A DNA stretch of 64,000 bases from Paraburkholderia adhaesiva (lineage in GTDB: Bacteria; Pseudomonadota; Gammaproteobacteria; Burkholderiales; Burkholderiaceae). Position 1 is the stretch's first letter. Every line of letters starts with the position of its first letter. A program made the translations under genes and the position numbers. The notes below the pieces were generated by a model. It did no database searches and was not told the DNA's origin. It was given only the letters and a program-made list of their open reading frames with translations. The stretch is taken from the NCBI RefSeq assembly GCF_021390575.1, contig NZ_JAJEJQ010000002.1:868001-932000 (forward strand), read 5' to 3'. Positions 30,324 to 38,924 of this stretch are shown piece by piece.

Positions 30324-31889
30324 ATGCACACGCCTGGCGGCCTGCGCCTCGCGTTCGACCGTGCGTCAGTGCGCACCTATGACCAGGATGGGCGCCTGCA
30401 CGTGGCGGTCACGCCGATCAGCAAGGCCAACGTCTCGCCGTACCTCGGCAGCGAGATCCCGGAGGGGGACGCGCTCGGCCTCGACGCGCAGCGCACCTAC
30501 CGGCTGCTGCGCGATCCCGGTGAACTCGAGCGCGCCGCGCCGACCTTCAACGGCATCCCGCTGATCGATGCGTTCGACGAGACCGGGCGCGAGCACATCC
30601 AGGTCAGCGCCGCCGTGCCGCGCAAGGAGATCGTGGTCGGCAGCACCGGCAGCGACGCGGTGTTCGAGGCGCCGTACCTGCGCAACAGTCTTGTGGTGTG
30701 GGACGCCAAGGCGATCCGCGGCATTGAGGACGACACGCGCCGCGAGATCTCGTCGGCCTATTACTACCGCGCCGACATGACGCCGGGCGTGTACGGGGGC
30801 GAGGCCTACGACGGCGTGATGCGCGACATCCGCGGCAACCACGTGGCGCTGGTGCGCGCGGGCCGCGCCGGACCCGATGTCGCTGTTGGGGATTCAGCAC
30901 TGGAGACGATCATGGGCAGCACAACCGCAGTGGTACCGAAGGGTCCGAAACTCTCGCGCCGTGGCGCACTCGTGCGCGGCGCGCTGCTGGGCTTTCGCCC
31001 CGCGCTGGCCGCCGATGCGCGCCCGGGTCTCGCCCCCGTGCTGGCGGACCTCACGCGCGCGAACTGGGCGGCGGGCAAGGCGTCGATTCTTGCGGCACTC
31101 AAGCCGAAGCTCGCCACCGACGCCGACATCGAGAACCTCGTGTCGCTGCTCGACAGTCTCGACACCGAGGACGCCGGCGAGGGCGACAACGGAGACCCGG
31201 CAGCGAAGCCGGATGCGCCACCGGCGCCGCCCGTGCCGGGCAGCACCCAGGACGCGGACCCGATCGCGGAGATTCTCGGCGCGCTGCGCGGCAAGCTCAG
31301 CGACGAGGATCTGGCCGCGATCGAGCCGAAGCTGCGCGCGCTGAAGCTCGCGGGCGATCAGGAGGGCGAAGTGTCGGCGCTCGACGCGCCGCCGCCCGGA
31401 CCTGGTGCAGCGGGTGCGCCCGCGCCGCCCGTGCCAGCCTCGCCCGCTGCGATGGACACCGATCCGGTGAGCCGTCCCGCGATGGATGCGGCCATCGCGC
31501 AGGTACGGCGCGATGCGCGCGTGGCGATGGACGCCGCCATGCGCGAGGCGGTCAAGCAGGCCACCCAGCAGGCCGCGAAGGATGCCGAGACCGCAGCGAT
31601 CCGGCGCATGCGCGCGGTGGCCGATGCCGAGACGTTCGTGCAGCCGTGGGTGGGGCACCTGGCGCTCGCGCAGGACAGTGCCGAGGAGGTCTACCGCGCC
31701 GCGCTCACGACGCTCGGCGTGCGGCTGGACGGCATTCACCCGAGCGCGTACCGCGCGATCCTCGAAGCACAAGCGAAGCCCGGCCTGCAGCGCCCCCTGA
31801 ATCGTGGCCAGCCTGCCATGGACGCGGCCTCGATGAAGAGTTTCACCGAGCGCTTCCCGCACGCGGCCAATGTGAAACAGCTTGGATGA
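30324..31889 (+). CDS. DUF2213 prohead protease/scaffold protein
   Basis: 521 residues. The N-terminal 180 residues match the DUF2213 family, thought to be a capsid maturation protease (TYDQDGRLHVAVTPISKANV, then YLRNSLVVWDAKAIRG, HVALVRAGRAGPDV). The centre (about 265-400) is a Pro/Ala/Asp-rich linker, and a helical C-terminal part (about 395-440) looks like a scaffold. Protease-scaffold fusions have this shape. It precedes the cement and major capsid genes as expected. Confidence 0.8.
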   Translation: MHTPGGLRLAFDRASVRTYDQDGRLHVAVTPISKANVSPYLGSEIPEGDALGLDAQRTYRLLRDPGELERAAPTFNGIPLIDAFDETGREHIQVSAAVPRKEIVVGSTGSDAVFEAPYLRNSLVVWDAKAIRGIEDDTRREISSAYYYRADMTPGVYGGEAYDGVMRDIRGNHVALVRAGRAGPDVAVGDSALETIMGSTTAVVPKGPKLSRRGALVRGALLGFRPALAADARPGLAPVLADLTRANWAAGKASILAALKPKLATDADIENLVSLLDSLDTEDAGEGDNGDPAAKPDAPPAPPVPGSTQDADPIAEILGALRGKLSDEDLAAIEPKLRALKLAGDQEGEVSALDAPPPGPGAAGAPAPPVPASPAAMDTDPVSRPAMDAAIAQVRRDARVAMDAAMREAVKQATQQAAKDAETAAIRRMRAVADAETFVQPWVGHLALAQDSAEEVYRAALTTLGVRLDGIHPSAYRAILEAQAKPGLQRPLNRGQPAMDAASMKSFTERFPHAANVKQLG

Positions 31890-31919
31890 CGCAGCCCGGC
31901 AGACCGGAGGTAACCAGTC

Positions 31920-32450
31920 ATGGGATTCCAGCAGCAGGTCTATGTGCAGCCCTCGCCCGCCGTTGAGGGCGATTTCGCCTCGGCCAATCCGCGCGCCTCG
32001 GTGCTCGCGGGACCGGGGTCGCTGGTGGCCGGACCCGACGGCGTGATGGTGGGGCGCTTTGCCTGGGCCGCGTCGAACGGTGAGGAGAACGCCAGTTCCG
32101 GCGAGGTCGACTTCTACAACCTCGTATCGAACGCGGGTACCGGTGTGCCCGCCGGATTCGTGCACCGCGAGCAGCAGGCGCTTATCACGCAGTGGCTCGC
32201 CGAATCGACGCTGCTCGTGCCCGCAGGACTGCCGGTGACGCTGCACAGCGCGGGCGACTTCTGGGCGCGCAACGCGGGCAGCGCACCGTCTGCGGCGGGC
32301 GACAAGGTGTTCGCCAGCACCACCGATGGCTCGGCCTCGCCGGGTGCGGCGGGCGCGAGCGTGGCCGGGGCGGTCGAAACCAAGTGGTTCGTGATGTCGG
32401 CGGCAGCGCCTGGCGAACTCATGAAGATCTCGTCCTGGCCGCCCGGATAA
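31920..32450 (+). CDS. capsid cement/decoration protein (DUF2190-like)
   Basis: 176 residues. Gly/Ala/Ser-rich beta protein with MGFQQQVYVQPSPAVEGDFA at the N-terminus and the typical GAVETKWFVMSAAAPGELMK near the end. It matches phage structural cement proteins (gp24-like), which stabilise the expanded head. It is found between the protease and the major capsid protein, the usual slot. A long hairpin terminator follows. Confidence 0.82.
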   Translation: MGFQQQVYVQPSPAVEGDFASANPRASVLAGPGSLVAGPDGVMVGRFAWAASNGEENASSGEVDFYNLVSNAGTGVPAGFVHREQQALITQWLAESTLLVPAGLPVTLHSAGDFWARNAGSAPSAAGDKVFASTTDGSASPGAAGASVAGAVETKWFVMSAAAPGELMKISSWPPG

Positions 32451-32499
32451 AGGCGCGGCCAGCGCCCAGCGCCCAACGCCCAGCGAAACGTCCCCGTTG

Positions 32500-32555
32500 A
32501 AGGCCCGCGACTGACACCGGTGTGTTGACCCGGCAGTCGCGGGCCTTCCTTTTTA
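32500..32555 (+). terminator. intrinsic terminator between cement and major capsid genes
   Basis: A 14-bp perfect stem: AAGGCCCGCGACTG (32500-32513) and CAGTCGCGGGCCTT (32534-32547), loop of 20 bases, then CCTTTTTAA. It stands 24 bases before the major capsid start, so it must be partial, or antiterminated, or separate two transcripts. Confidence 0.7.
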
Positions 32556-32570
32556 ACGCGCGAGGCCATC

Positions 32571-33605
32571 ATGCGACATAGCGATTTCGACCAGCTCGAG
32601 CGGACCTTCGGCATCGTCATGCCGGAGGTGCTTGACTACACCACGGCGCTGCTCGCCATGGACGCGCAGGGGCCGCTCGTCACCGCGCCCAACGCCGGCA
32701 TTCCCGCGTGGCTCGCCAACTTCATCGACCCGGAGTTCATCGAGATCCTGGTCACGCCCAACAAGGCCGCCGCCATCCTCGGCGAGGCAAAGAAGGGTAA
32801 CTGGACCACGCTGACCGCCACCTTCCCGGTGATCGAATCGACCGGCGAGGTGTCGAGCTATGGAGACTACAACGAGAACGGCTCGGTCAGCGCGAACGCC
32901 GACTTCCCGCAGCGGCAGTCGTACCACTACCAGACCATGACGCAGTGGGGCGAACGGCAACTGGAGATGAGTTCGCTCGCGAAGATCGACTATGTGTCGC
33001 GCGTGAACATCGCCTCGGCCATCGTGCTCGACAAGTTCCAGAACAACACCTACTTCTTTGGCGTGGCGGGCCTGCAGAACTACGGGCTGCTCAACGACCC
33101 GCGCCTGTCGGCGTCGCTCACGCCGGGCGCCAAGGCGTTCAACGGCAACACCTCGGGGCCGTGGATCACCAATGGCGCGGTGACGGCGAGCGCGAACGAG
33201 ATCTATACCGACATCCAGACGCTCTTTAACGAGCTGGTGCTGCAGTCGGGTGGCCTCATCGAAATGGACGCGCGCATGACGCTGGCGATGGCCCCGTCCT
33301 CAAGCGTCGCGCTCACGACGACGAACATGTACAACGTCAACGTGACCGACCTGCTGAAGAAGAACTTTCCGAACCTCAAGATCGAGACGGCGGTGCAGTA
33401 CCAGAACCCGGCGGGCGGCAACCTGCTGCAACTGATCGCCGAGGCCATCGACGGGCAGAAGACCGGTTACTGCGCGTTCACCGAGAAGCTGCGCGCGCAC
33501 GGCATCGTGCGCGACTCCAGCAGCTTCAAGCAGAAGAAGTCGCAGGGCTCGTGGGGCACGGTGCTGTTCCAGCCGTTCGCGATCGCCTCAATGCTCGGCG
33601 TCTGA
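32571..33605 (+). CDS. major capsid protein, DUF2184 family
   Basis: 344 residues. The subunit of the phage head. Family features include DFDQLERTFGIVMPEVLDYT at the N-terminus, WTTLTATFPVIESTGEVSSY (about 78-97), YQTMTQWGERQLEMSSLAKI (about 120-139) and the C-terminal SWGTVLFQPFAIASMLGV, which matches DUF2184 major capsid proteins of HK97 fold. Coming right after the cement gene, the order agrees. Strongly expressed, judged by the terminator-then-gene arrangement upstream. Confidence 0.9.
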   Translation: MRHSDFDQLERTFGIVMPEVLDYTTALLAMDAQGPLVTAPNAGIPAWLANFIDPEFIEILVTPNKAAAILGEAKKGNWTTLTATFPVIESTGEVSSYGDYNENGSVSANADFPQRQSYHYQTMTQWGERQLEMSSLAKIDYVSRVNIASAIVLDKFQNNTYFFGVAGLQNYGLLNDPRLSASLTPGAKAFNGNTSGPWITNGAVTASANEIYTDIQTLFNELVLQSGGLIEMDARMTLAMAPSSSVALTTTNMYNVNVTDLLKKNFPNLKIETAVQYQNPAGGNLLQLIAEAIDGQKTGYCAFTEKLRAHGIVRDSSSFKQKKSQGSWGTVLFQPFAIASMLGV

Positions 33606-33615
33606 GGAGCACGAC

Positions 33616-34089
33616 ATGGCTACGCGTACCAGCGGCAGCAAATCCGCGACCACCACTGCAGGCAAAGCTGAACCGTCACCCGACAAGACACCCGGCTCAC
33701 CGGTCCTGCAGCCCGCTGCCGCTACGCCCCCGGTCGCACCGGCAGCCTCCAGCGACACCGTGACGGTGGCGTGCCGCCTGCCGCAGGGCCTGCATCTGGA
33801 CATCGTCAAGCACGGCGAGCTGCGCAAACGCGTGACCCTGAATGGCGCGAATTCGCCGCATGCGGTGGCGGGCTTCGGCATCACCGAGCACGTGCCGCGC
33901 GCATTCTTCGAGCAGTGGCTGGCGGAGCATGCGGAGCTGCCCGCCGTGAAGCACGGCCTGATCTTCGCGCACAAACAAAAGGCATCGGTCGAGGACCAGG
34001 CCGGCGAGCGCGGCGAGGTGAAGAGCGGGCTCGATCCGATGGACCCGAAGAAGCCCGGCAAGGATCTCGCGCCGCTGTCGAAAGAGTGA
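33616..34089 (+). CDS. head-module protein, low-complexity N-terminus
   Basis: 157 residues. The first 45 are a Ser/Thr/Ala/Pro-rich tail; a compact part follows (VACRLPQGLHLDIVKHGELR, AVAGFGITEHVPRAFFEQWL), with lysine/aspartate-rich C-terminus. GAGGAG precedes the start. Position after the major capsid gene suggests a head structural or head-completion protein, sometimes annotated as a hypothetical structural protein. No confident family. Confidence 0.68.
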   Translation: MATRTSGSKSATTTAGKAEPSPDKTPGSPVLQPAAATPPVAPAASSDTVTVACRLPQGLHLDIVKHGELRKRVTLNGANSPHAVAGFGITEHVPRAFFEQWLAEHAELPAVKHGLIFAHKQKASVEDQAGERGEVKSGLDPMDPKKPGKDLAPLSKE

Positions 34090-34097
34090 GCAGGATT

Positions 34098-34574
34098 ATG
34101 CCGACCGGGGTGGTGGTGTTCTCGTACCGCACGTGGGCCGCGCGCTATCCGTCGCTGGCGGCAAGCGTCAAGCCGAAGCAGGCGCAGGCGTATTTCGGCG
34201 AGGCGCAACTCTTTTGCGACAACACACCGATGAGTCCCGTGCGCAACCTTGCGATCCGCGCGACGCTCCTGAACCTGCTCGTCGCACACCTGGCCATGCT
34301 GAATATGCCCCAGGGCACGGCGGCATCGGGCGGCTCAACCAGTGCGGCTTCGGCAGGGCCTTCACCGCTGGTGGGGCGCATCACGAGCGCCACCGAAGGC
34401 AGCGTGTCGGTCGCCACGCAGATGGACGTGCCGCCAGGCAGCGCACAGTGGTTTAACCAGACGCCGTATGGCGCCGAGTTCTGGGCCGCCACTGCCGCGT
34501 ACCGCACCATGCGTTACATCGCGGCACCCCCGCCGCGCAACCTCGATCCCTATGCACCCTTCATCACGCGTTGA
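34098..34574 (+). CDS. DUF4054 head-tail connector protein
   Basis: 158 residues. FSYRTWAARYPSLAASVKPK (about 8-27) and QAQAYFGEAQLFCDNTPMSP are the start of the DUF4054 family, connecting head and tail; GSAQWFNQTPYGAEFWAATA near the end is also typical. The start at 34098 follows GCAGGA after the stop of the preceding gene. It sits in the canonical position between capsid and neck genes. Confidence 0.82.
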   Translation: MPTGVVVFSYRTWAARYPSLAASVKPKQAQAYFGEAQLFCDNTPMSPVRNLAIRATLLNLLVAHLAMLNMPQGTAASGGSTSAASAGPSPLVGRITSATEGSVSVATQMDVPPGSAQWFNQTPYGAEFWAATAAYRTMRYIAAPPPRNLDPYAPFITR

Positions 34575-34587
34575 TGAGGTCAGCAAC

Positions 34588-35181
34588 ATGGCGGCGACGA
34601 TCACCGGCGGCGCGAAGCTCGAGGCGGTCCTGCGCGCGGCCACCGCGAAGCTCGCGGCAGCGGGCACGCTCGAGGTGGGCTTCATGAGCCGCGCCACCGA
34701 AGCGGACAACACGCCGGTGGTCGAGGTGGCCACCGTGAACGAATTCGGCGGCACGGTGAACGTACCCGCGCACGAGACCACCGTCTACCGCAAGCTCGGT
34801 CGCGAAGGGGAGCTGCTGCGCGGTGGACGCTTCGTGAAGGCGCAGCAGTCGAATTTCGCGACCACGCACGAGGTACCGGCCTACACGGTGACGATCCCGC
34901 CACGCCCGTTCTTCCGCTCGATGGTCGCGAAAGAAAGCCCGCACTGGGGTGGCGATCTCGGCAAGGCGCTCGTCGCCGTGAACTACGACGCCGACCGCGC
35001 GCTCGACCTGATGGGCGAGGAGATCAACGGCGCACTGATCGAATCGATCCGCAACTTCACGGACCCGCCCAACGCGCCCTCGACCATCGCGAAGAAGGGG
35101 GGCGACGACCCGCTCGTCGACAGCGGCACGATGCTCAAGGGCACCACCTGGCGCATCGACCCCGGTGGCACCGGGACATGA
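34588..35181 (+). CDS. neck/tail-completion protein (HK97 gp10-like)
   Basis: 197 residues. The NEFGG motif (about 50-54) after VATV and the pattern of a basic N-terminal part, then VPAYTVTIPPRPFFRSMV, resemble tail-completion and HK97-gp10-like proteins that join tail tube to head. The start at 34588 has GAGGTCAGC upstream. Two bases separate its stop from the ATG of the next gene, and both frames use the same transcript. Confidence 0.72.
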   Translation: MAATITGGAKLEAVLRAATAKLAAAGTLEVGFMSRATEADNTPVVEVATVNEFGGTVNVPAHETTVYRKLGREGELLRGGRFVKAQQSNFATTHEVPAYTVTIPPRPFFRSMVAKESPHWGGDLGKALVAVNYDADRALDLMGEEINGALIESIRNFTDPPNAPSTIAKKGGDDPLVDSGTMLKGTTWRIDPGGTGT

Positions 35182-35184
35182 GTC

Positions 35185-35613
35185 ATGAATCTTCATGGCG
35201 TGGTCGGCCCCTGCGTCGCGGCGGTCAATCCGTGGCTGACCGTCACGCTGGCTGCGTCGACCGGCTACACGACCGGGCCGGACGGACGGCGCACGCCGGC
35301 CTACGCCGACCCGGTGCCGATGCTCGCCCAGGTGCAGGCGCTCACGTGGCGCGACCTGCTGCAGCTTGACGGCCTCAACCTGCAGGGCGAGCGTCGCGCG
35401 CTGTACCTGAACGGCAACTGGCAGGGCGTGCTGCGCCCCGAGGTGAAGGGCGGCGACCTCGTCACGCTGCCCGATGGATCAGATTCGGGCTCGTTGTGGC
35501 TCGTGGCGCTCGTGCTGGAGAACTGGTGGCTCACCGATGGCTGGTGCAAGGTCTGCTGTACCCGACAGTTGAACCCGGCCACCGGGCGCGTCCCGTCGAA
35601 CGCCAGCCATTGA
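35185..35613 (+). CDS. phage neck/collar protein
   Basis: 142 residues. Strand-rich, with conserved-looking pieces ALTWRDLLQLDGLNLQGERR (about 51-70), ALYLNGNWQGVLRPEVKGGD and LVALVLENWWLTDGWCKVCC. Proteins of this form sit between gp10-like and gp12-neck genes in myoviruses with DUF3383 sheaths. Exact role unknown; likely head-tail joining. Confidence 0.7.
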   Translation: MNLHGVVGPCVAAVNPWLTVTLAASTGYTTGPDGRRTPAYADPVPMLAQVQALTWRDLLQLDGLNLQGERRALYLNGNWQGVLRPEVKGGDLVTLPDGSDSGSLWLVALVLENWWLTDGWCKVCCTRQLNPATGRVPSNASH

Positions 35614-35630
35614 ACGCCTGAGTTTTCATC

Positions 35631-36251
35631 ATGCCTCGCCCGCTGCTGAGCCTGAACGAAAGTCAGGCGCTGGCGGTGTTGCGCGCGTTTTTGCTGGCGG
35701 TGCTGCCGGAGGGCACGGAGGTCATTGCCGGTCAGGACAATCGTGTGCCTCCACCGGTCGGCGTGGACTTCGTCGTGATGACGCCGGTGCTGCGCGAGCG
35801 GCTGTCGACCAACGTTACCACGTACAGCGACGGTTACCCGGATGCACCCTGTGAGAAGGCCGTGCGCCAGGCCACGAAGCTCACCGTGCAGCTCGACCTC
35901 CACGGCCCGGCGGGCGCCGATGCCACCCAGCTCGTGACCACGCTGTGGCGCGATACGACGGCGTGTGAGGCGCTTGCGGAGGATGGACAGACGCAGGGCC
36001 TGGACCTGGCACCGCTCTATGCGAGCGAAGCCCGCCAGATCCCGTTCGTGAACGGCGAGCAGCAGGTCGAGACGCGCTGGAGCGTCGACCTCGTCCTGCA
36101 GGTCAACCCCGCCGTCGCCGTGCCGCAGGACTTCGCCGCCTCGCTTGAGATCGGCAACGCCGGCCACCCCGCGACCGCCACAACCACGACCGTCCAGCCC
36201 TGGGATGGCCTCATCGAGATCGACACGCGAGGTCGACACAAACCCGCGTGA
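35631..36251 (+). CDS. neck terminator protein (gp12-neck family)
   Basis: 206 residues. SLNESQALAVLRAFLLAVLP then VDFVVMTPVLRERLSTN (about 46-62) are characteristic of the LIC12/phage gp12 neck family that caps the tail tube. The C-terminal PQDFAASLEIGNA segment also fits. It directly precedes the tail sheath gene, as in related myoviruses. Confidence 0.82.
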   Translation: MPRPLLSLNESQALAVLRAFLLAVLPEGTEVIAGQDNRVPPPVGVDFVVMTPVLRERLSTNVTTYSDGYPDAPCEKAVRQATKLTVQLDLHGPAGADATQLVTTLWRDTTACEALAEDGQTQGLDLAPLYASEARQIPFVNGEQQVETRWSVDLVLQVNPAVAVPQDFAASLEIGNAGHPATATTTTVQPWDGLIEIDTRGRHKPA

Positions 36252-36308
36252 CTGGTCGACAGCGTTTTGCTCCGGACTCCCGAAAACCCTCACCGTTGAG
36301 GTGCGGTC

Positions 36309-37796
36309 ATGCCGAACACGATTCCCGGCAGTATTCCCATTGGACAGATCGTCCGGGTCAACCCGGGCGTGCTCGCGGCGGCGGGCAATGCCGTCAACCT
36401 CAACGGTCTGGTCCTCACACAGTCCACTTCGGTGCCGATCGGCCAGGCACCGGTGTATGCCGACAAGCAGGACGTGATCTCGACCTTCGGCGCGGCCTCG
36501 ACCGAGGCTGCGATGGCGACGATCTATTTCGCGGGCTACACGAACTGCACGAAGACACCGGGTGCCCTGTACTTCGCGCAGTACAACGAAGTGCCGGTGG
36601 CGGCGTGGCTGTGCGGGGCGTCGCTCGCGTCGATGAGCCTCAGCGCATTGCAGGCCGTCGCAGGGGACCTCAGCGTCACGGTCGACGGCGTGGTTCTGGA
36701 CGCCACGGTGGACCTCTCCAGCGCGACGAGCTTTTCGGATGCGGCAGCGGCATTGTCCACGGATCTCGGCGCGGACGTGACGTTCGACGCGCAGCGCCAG
36801 GCATTCGTCGTGACCTCGGCCACGACCGGCGCGACTTCGACGATCGCCGCAGCGACTGGCCCGGCAGCCACGGCGCTGGCGCTCGACGCGGCCTCGGGCG
36901 CGACCGTCTCGCCGGGTGCGGACGCAGCCGACCCGGCCACGTTTCTCGATGACCTCATCACGAACGTCTCGCAGAACTGGGCGCTCTTCGCGACCACCTG
37001 GGAGCCGCCGCTGGCGGACAAGCTCGCGTTTTCGCAGTGGGCCAACGGCACGTCCTACCGCTTCGGCTACGTCGGCTACGACTCCGACCCGAACGCGAAA
37101 GTCTCGGGGTCGACTGCCTGCTGGGGCGCAGTGCTCAAGGCCGACGCGATCGACGGCTCGGTGCCGCTCTTTGGCGATGCGACGCACGCGGCGTTCGTGC
37201 TGGGCTTTGCGGCCTCGCTCGACTTTGCGCGCCTGAATGGTCGCACCACGCTCGCGTTTCGCACCCAGGGCGGGCTGGTGCCAGGCGTCACCAACGCGTC
37301 GGACGCGCTGGCGCTGCAGGCCAACGGCTACAACTTCTTCGGCGCATGGGCGACCGCGACGCAATCGTTCAACTTCGCCTACCCCGGCTCGATCTCGGGC
37401 CAGTGGGCGTGGCTCGATTCGTTCCTCGACCAGATCTGGCTGAACGCGAACCTGCAGCTCGCGATGATCACGCTGCTCATGAACGTGGGGTCGCTGCCGT
37501 ACAACGACGCGGGCTACGCGATGGTCGAGGCGGCCTGCATGGACCCGATCGGCAATGCCGTGAACTTCGGCGCGATCCGCACCGGCATCGAACTCTCGGA
37601 CAGCGAAGTCAGCGCCATCCAGAACGCACTCGGTTTCGATGCCTCGCCGTCGATTGAGGCCAAGGGCTTCTATCTGCAGATCGCCCCGGCCACCGCCGCC
37701 ATCCGCGCAGCGCGCGCGAGCCCCTCGATGACGCTGTACTACACCGACGGCGGCAGCATCCAGACGCTCACGCTCGCGAGCATCTGCGTGATGTGA
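36309..37796 (+). CDS. tail sheath protein, DUF3383 family
   Basis: 495 residues. The contractile sheath subunit shows that the phage is a myovirus. Family signs: IPIGQIVRVNPGVLAAAGNA near the N-terminus, CWGAVLKADAIDGSVPLF (about 278-295), NGRTTLAFRTQGGLVPGVTN and WLDSFLDQIWLNANLQLAM (about 363-381). GAGGTG five bases before the ATG. A Thr/Ala/Ser-rich insertion (about 115-205) adds an extra beta domain, which would face outward. Confidence 0.9.
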   Translation: MPNTIPGSIPIGQIVRVNPGVLAAAGNAVNLNGLVLTQSTSVPIGQAPVYADKQDVISTFGAASTEAAMATIYFAGYTNCTKTPGALYFAQYNEVPVAAWLCGASLASMSLSALQAVAGDLSVTVDGVVLDATVDLSSATSFSDAAAALSTDLGADVTFDAQRQAFVVTSATTGATSTIAAATGPAATALALDAASGATVSPGADAADPATFLDDLITNVSQNWALFATTWEPPLADKLAFSQWANGTSYRFGYVGYDSDPNAKVSGSTACWGAVLKADAIDGSVPLFGDATHAAFVLGFAASLDFARLNGRTTLAFRTQGGLVPGVTNASDALALQANGYNFFGAWATATQSFNFAYPGSISGQWAWLDSFLDQIWLNANLQLAMITLLMNVGSLPYNDAGYAMVEAACMDPIGNAVNFGAIRTGIELSDSEVSAIQNALGFDASPSIEAKGFYLQIAPATAAIRAARASPSMTLYYTDGGSIQTLTLASICVM

Positions 37797-37870
37797 CGAA
37801 ACAGCGGTGATGACACACCGGTGACGGCACAGCGGTGACAGGCACGGTCATTCGACAAGGGGGGCACGGC

Positions 37871-38305
37871 ATGTCCACCATCACTTCCGCCAACTCGGCC
37901 TTCAGTCTCGCGGTGACCAACCTCTATCCCGCGCCGCAGTCGATCCAGGGCTACGCCGCCGACGACGCGTTCAGCGCCGAGGCGATCGAGCTGGCCGAGA
38001 TCGTCATGGGCGTGGACGGCCACATGTCGGGCGGGTTCATCTTCAATCCGACGCTGCTGAAGGTGGCGATCATGCCCGACTCGCCGTCGATGCCGGTGTT
38101 CGAAAACTGGATGACCTACCAGCGCACCGCGCGCGAGGTGTTCTATGCGAACGGATCGATCGCGGTGCCGTCGATCTCGCGCAAGTACACGCTGCTCAAC
38201 GGCATCCTGCGTTCGGGCAACCCGATCGTCAACGCCAAGCGCGTGCTCGAATACGTCTCGTATGTGATCGCGTTCGAGCGCATCGTGGGCGAAAGCACAT
38301 CATGA
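37871..38305 (+). CDS. tail tube protein (DUF3277-like)
   Basis: 144 residues. Start at 37871 follows AAGGGGGG. NSAFSLAVTNLYPAPQSIQG, then AEIVMGVDGHMSGGFIFNPT and YTLLNGILRSGNPIVNAKR are typical tail tube features of this myovirus group. The gene follows the sheath and overlaps the chaperone gene by ATGA. Confidence 0.85.
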   Translation: MSTITSANSAFSLAVTNLYPAPQSIQGYAADDAFSAEAIELAEIVMGVDGHMSGGFIFNPTLLKVAIMPDSPSMPVFENWMTYQRTAREVFYANGSIAVPSISRKYTLLNGILRSGNPIVNAKRVLEYVSYVIAFERIVGESTS

Positions 38306-38685
38306 GAAAGACCCTCGCCTATACCGTGCAGGCCGAAGGCCGCGACAGGGGCAAGGTGTTTCATCTCACCGAGATGCCCGCCGACGCGGGCGAGCGGTGG
38401 GCGATCCGCGTGCTGCTGGCGATCGGTCGCGCGGGTGTCGATCTGCCGCCCGGCATCGAGCACGAAGGCATGGCAGCGCTCGCGCGCATTGGCCTGTCGG
38501 CGCTCATGCGCATCGATTTCAGCGACGCCGGACCGCTGCTCGACGAGATGATGGCGTGCGTGCGCTTCCAGCCCAATCCCGCCAATCCGGCGATCGTGCG
38601 CGAGCTGGTGCCCGAGGACATCGAGGAGATCGCCACGCGCCTGGCGCTGCGGCGCGAGGTGATGCGCCTGCACACGGGTTTTTGA
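38302..38685 (+). CDS. tail assembly chaperone, short form
   Basis: 127 residues (lambda gpG equivalent). RGKVFHLTEMPADAGERWAI (about 15-34) and the helical C-terminal part resemble tail chaperone N-terminal domains. The last codons are GGT TTT TGA; the slippery heptamer GGGTTTT just before the stop allows -1 slippage into a second frame. Tape measure and tube genes flank it, as expected. Confidence 0.85.
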   Translation: MRKTLAYTVQAEGRDRGKVFHLTEMPADAGERWAIRVLLAIGRAGVDLPPGIEHEGMAALARIGLSALMRIDFSDAGPLLDEMMACVRFQPNPANPAIVRELVPEDIEEIATRLALRREVMRLHTGF

Positions 38686-38924
38686 CGGGCCGTCAGGTTC
38701 TCGACTTCGGCATTCCTGACGGCCCGGTTCATGGCCAACCCGCGCGCCGGATGGACTACCTGAACGTGCCGCCCTCGATCGGCTTCGTGGTCACCAGTGG
38801 CCTCGCCACGCTCGCCGAACTGCAAAGCCTCTACGGCACCGGCGACCTGTGGGACCTGATCGAGATCCACGCCGTGAACTGTCATAACGCAGCCGAAGCC
38901 GCCAAAGCGCAGCGGAGTCCATGA
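38302..38924 (+). CDS. tail assembly chaperone, long form by -1 frameshift
   Basis: 207 residues. A -1 slip at 38676-38682 joins the 127-residue N-terminal part to an 80-residue extension (LTGRQVLDFGIPDGPVHGQP ... SPSIGFVV, LWDLIEIHAVNCHNA). The extension has no start codon of its own with a ribosome-binding site, and its reading frame is exactly -1 of the short form. This is the standard G/GT arrangement in tailed phages, where the long form binds the tape measure encoded next. Confidence 0.85.
38676..38682 (+). promoter_or_regulatory. programmed -1 ribosomal frameshift site
   Basis: GGGTTTT in the form G GGT TTT, a perfect X XXY YYZ slippery heptamer, followed directly by the TGA of the zero frame at 38683-38685. 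Confidence 0.9.

Noticed and set aside
35301..37364. 687-codon minus-strand open frame opposite neck and sheath genes
   Set aside because: Arginine-rich antisense shadow; the plus strand encodes conserved neck and sheath proteins in frames with ribosome-binding sites.
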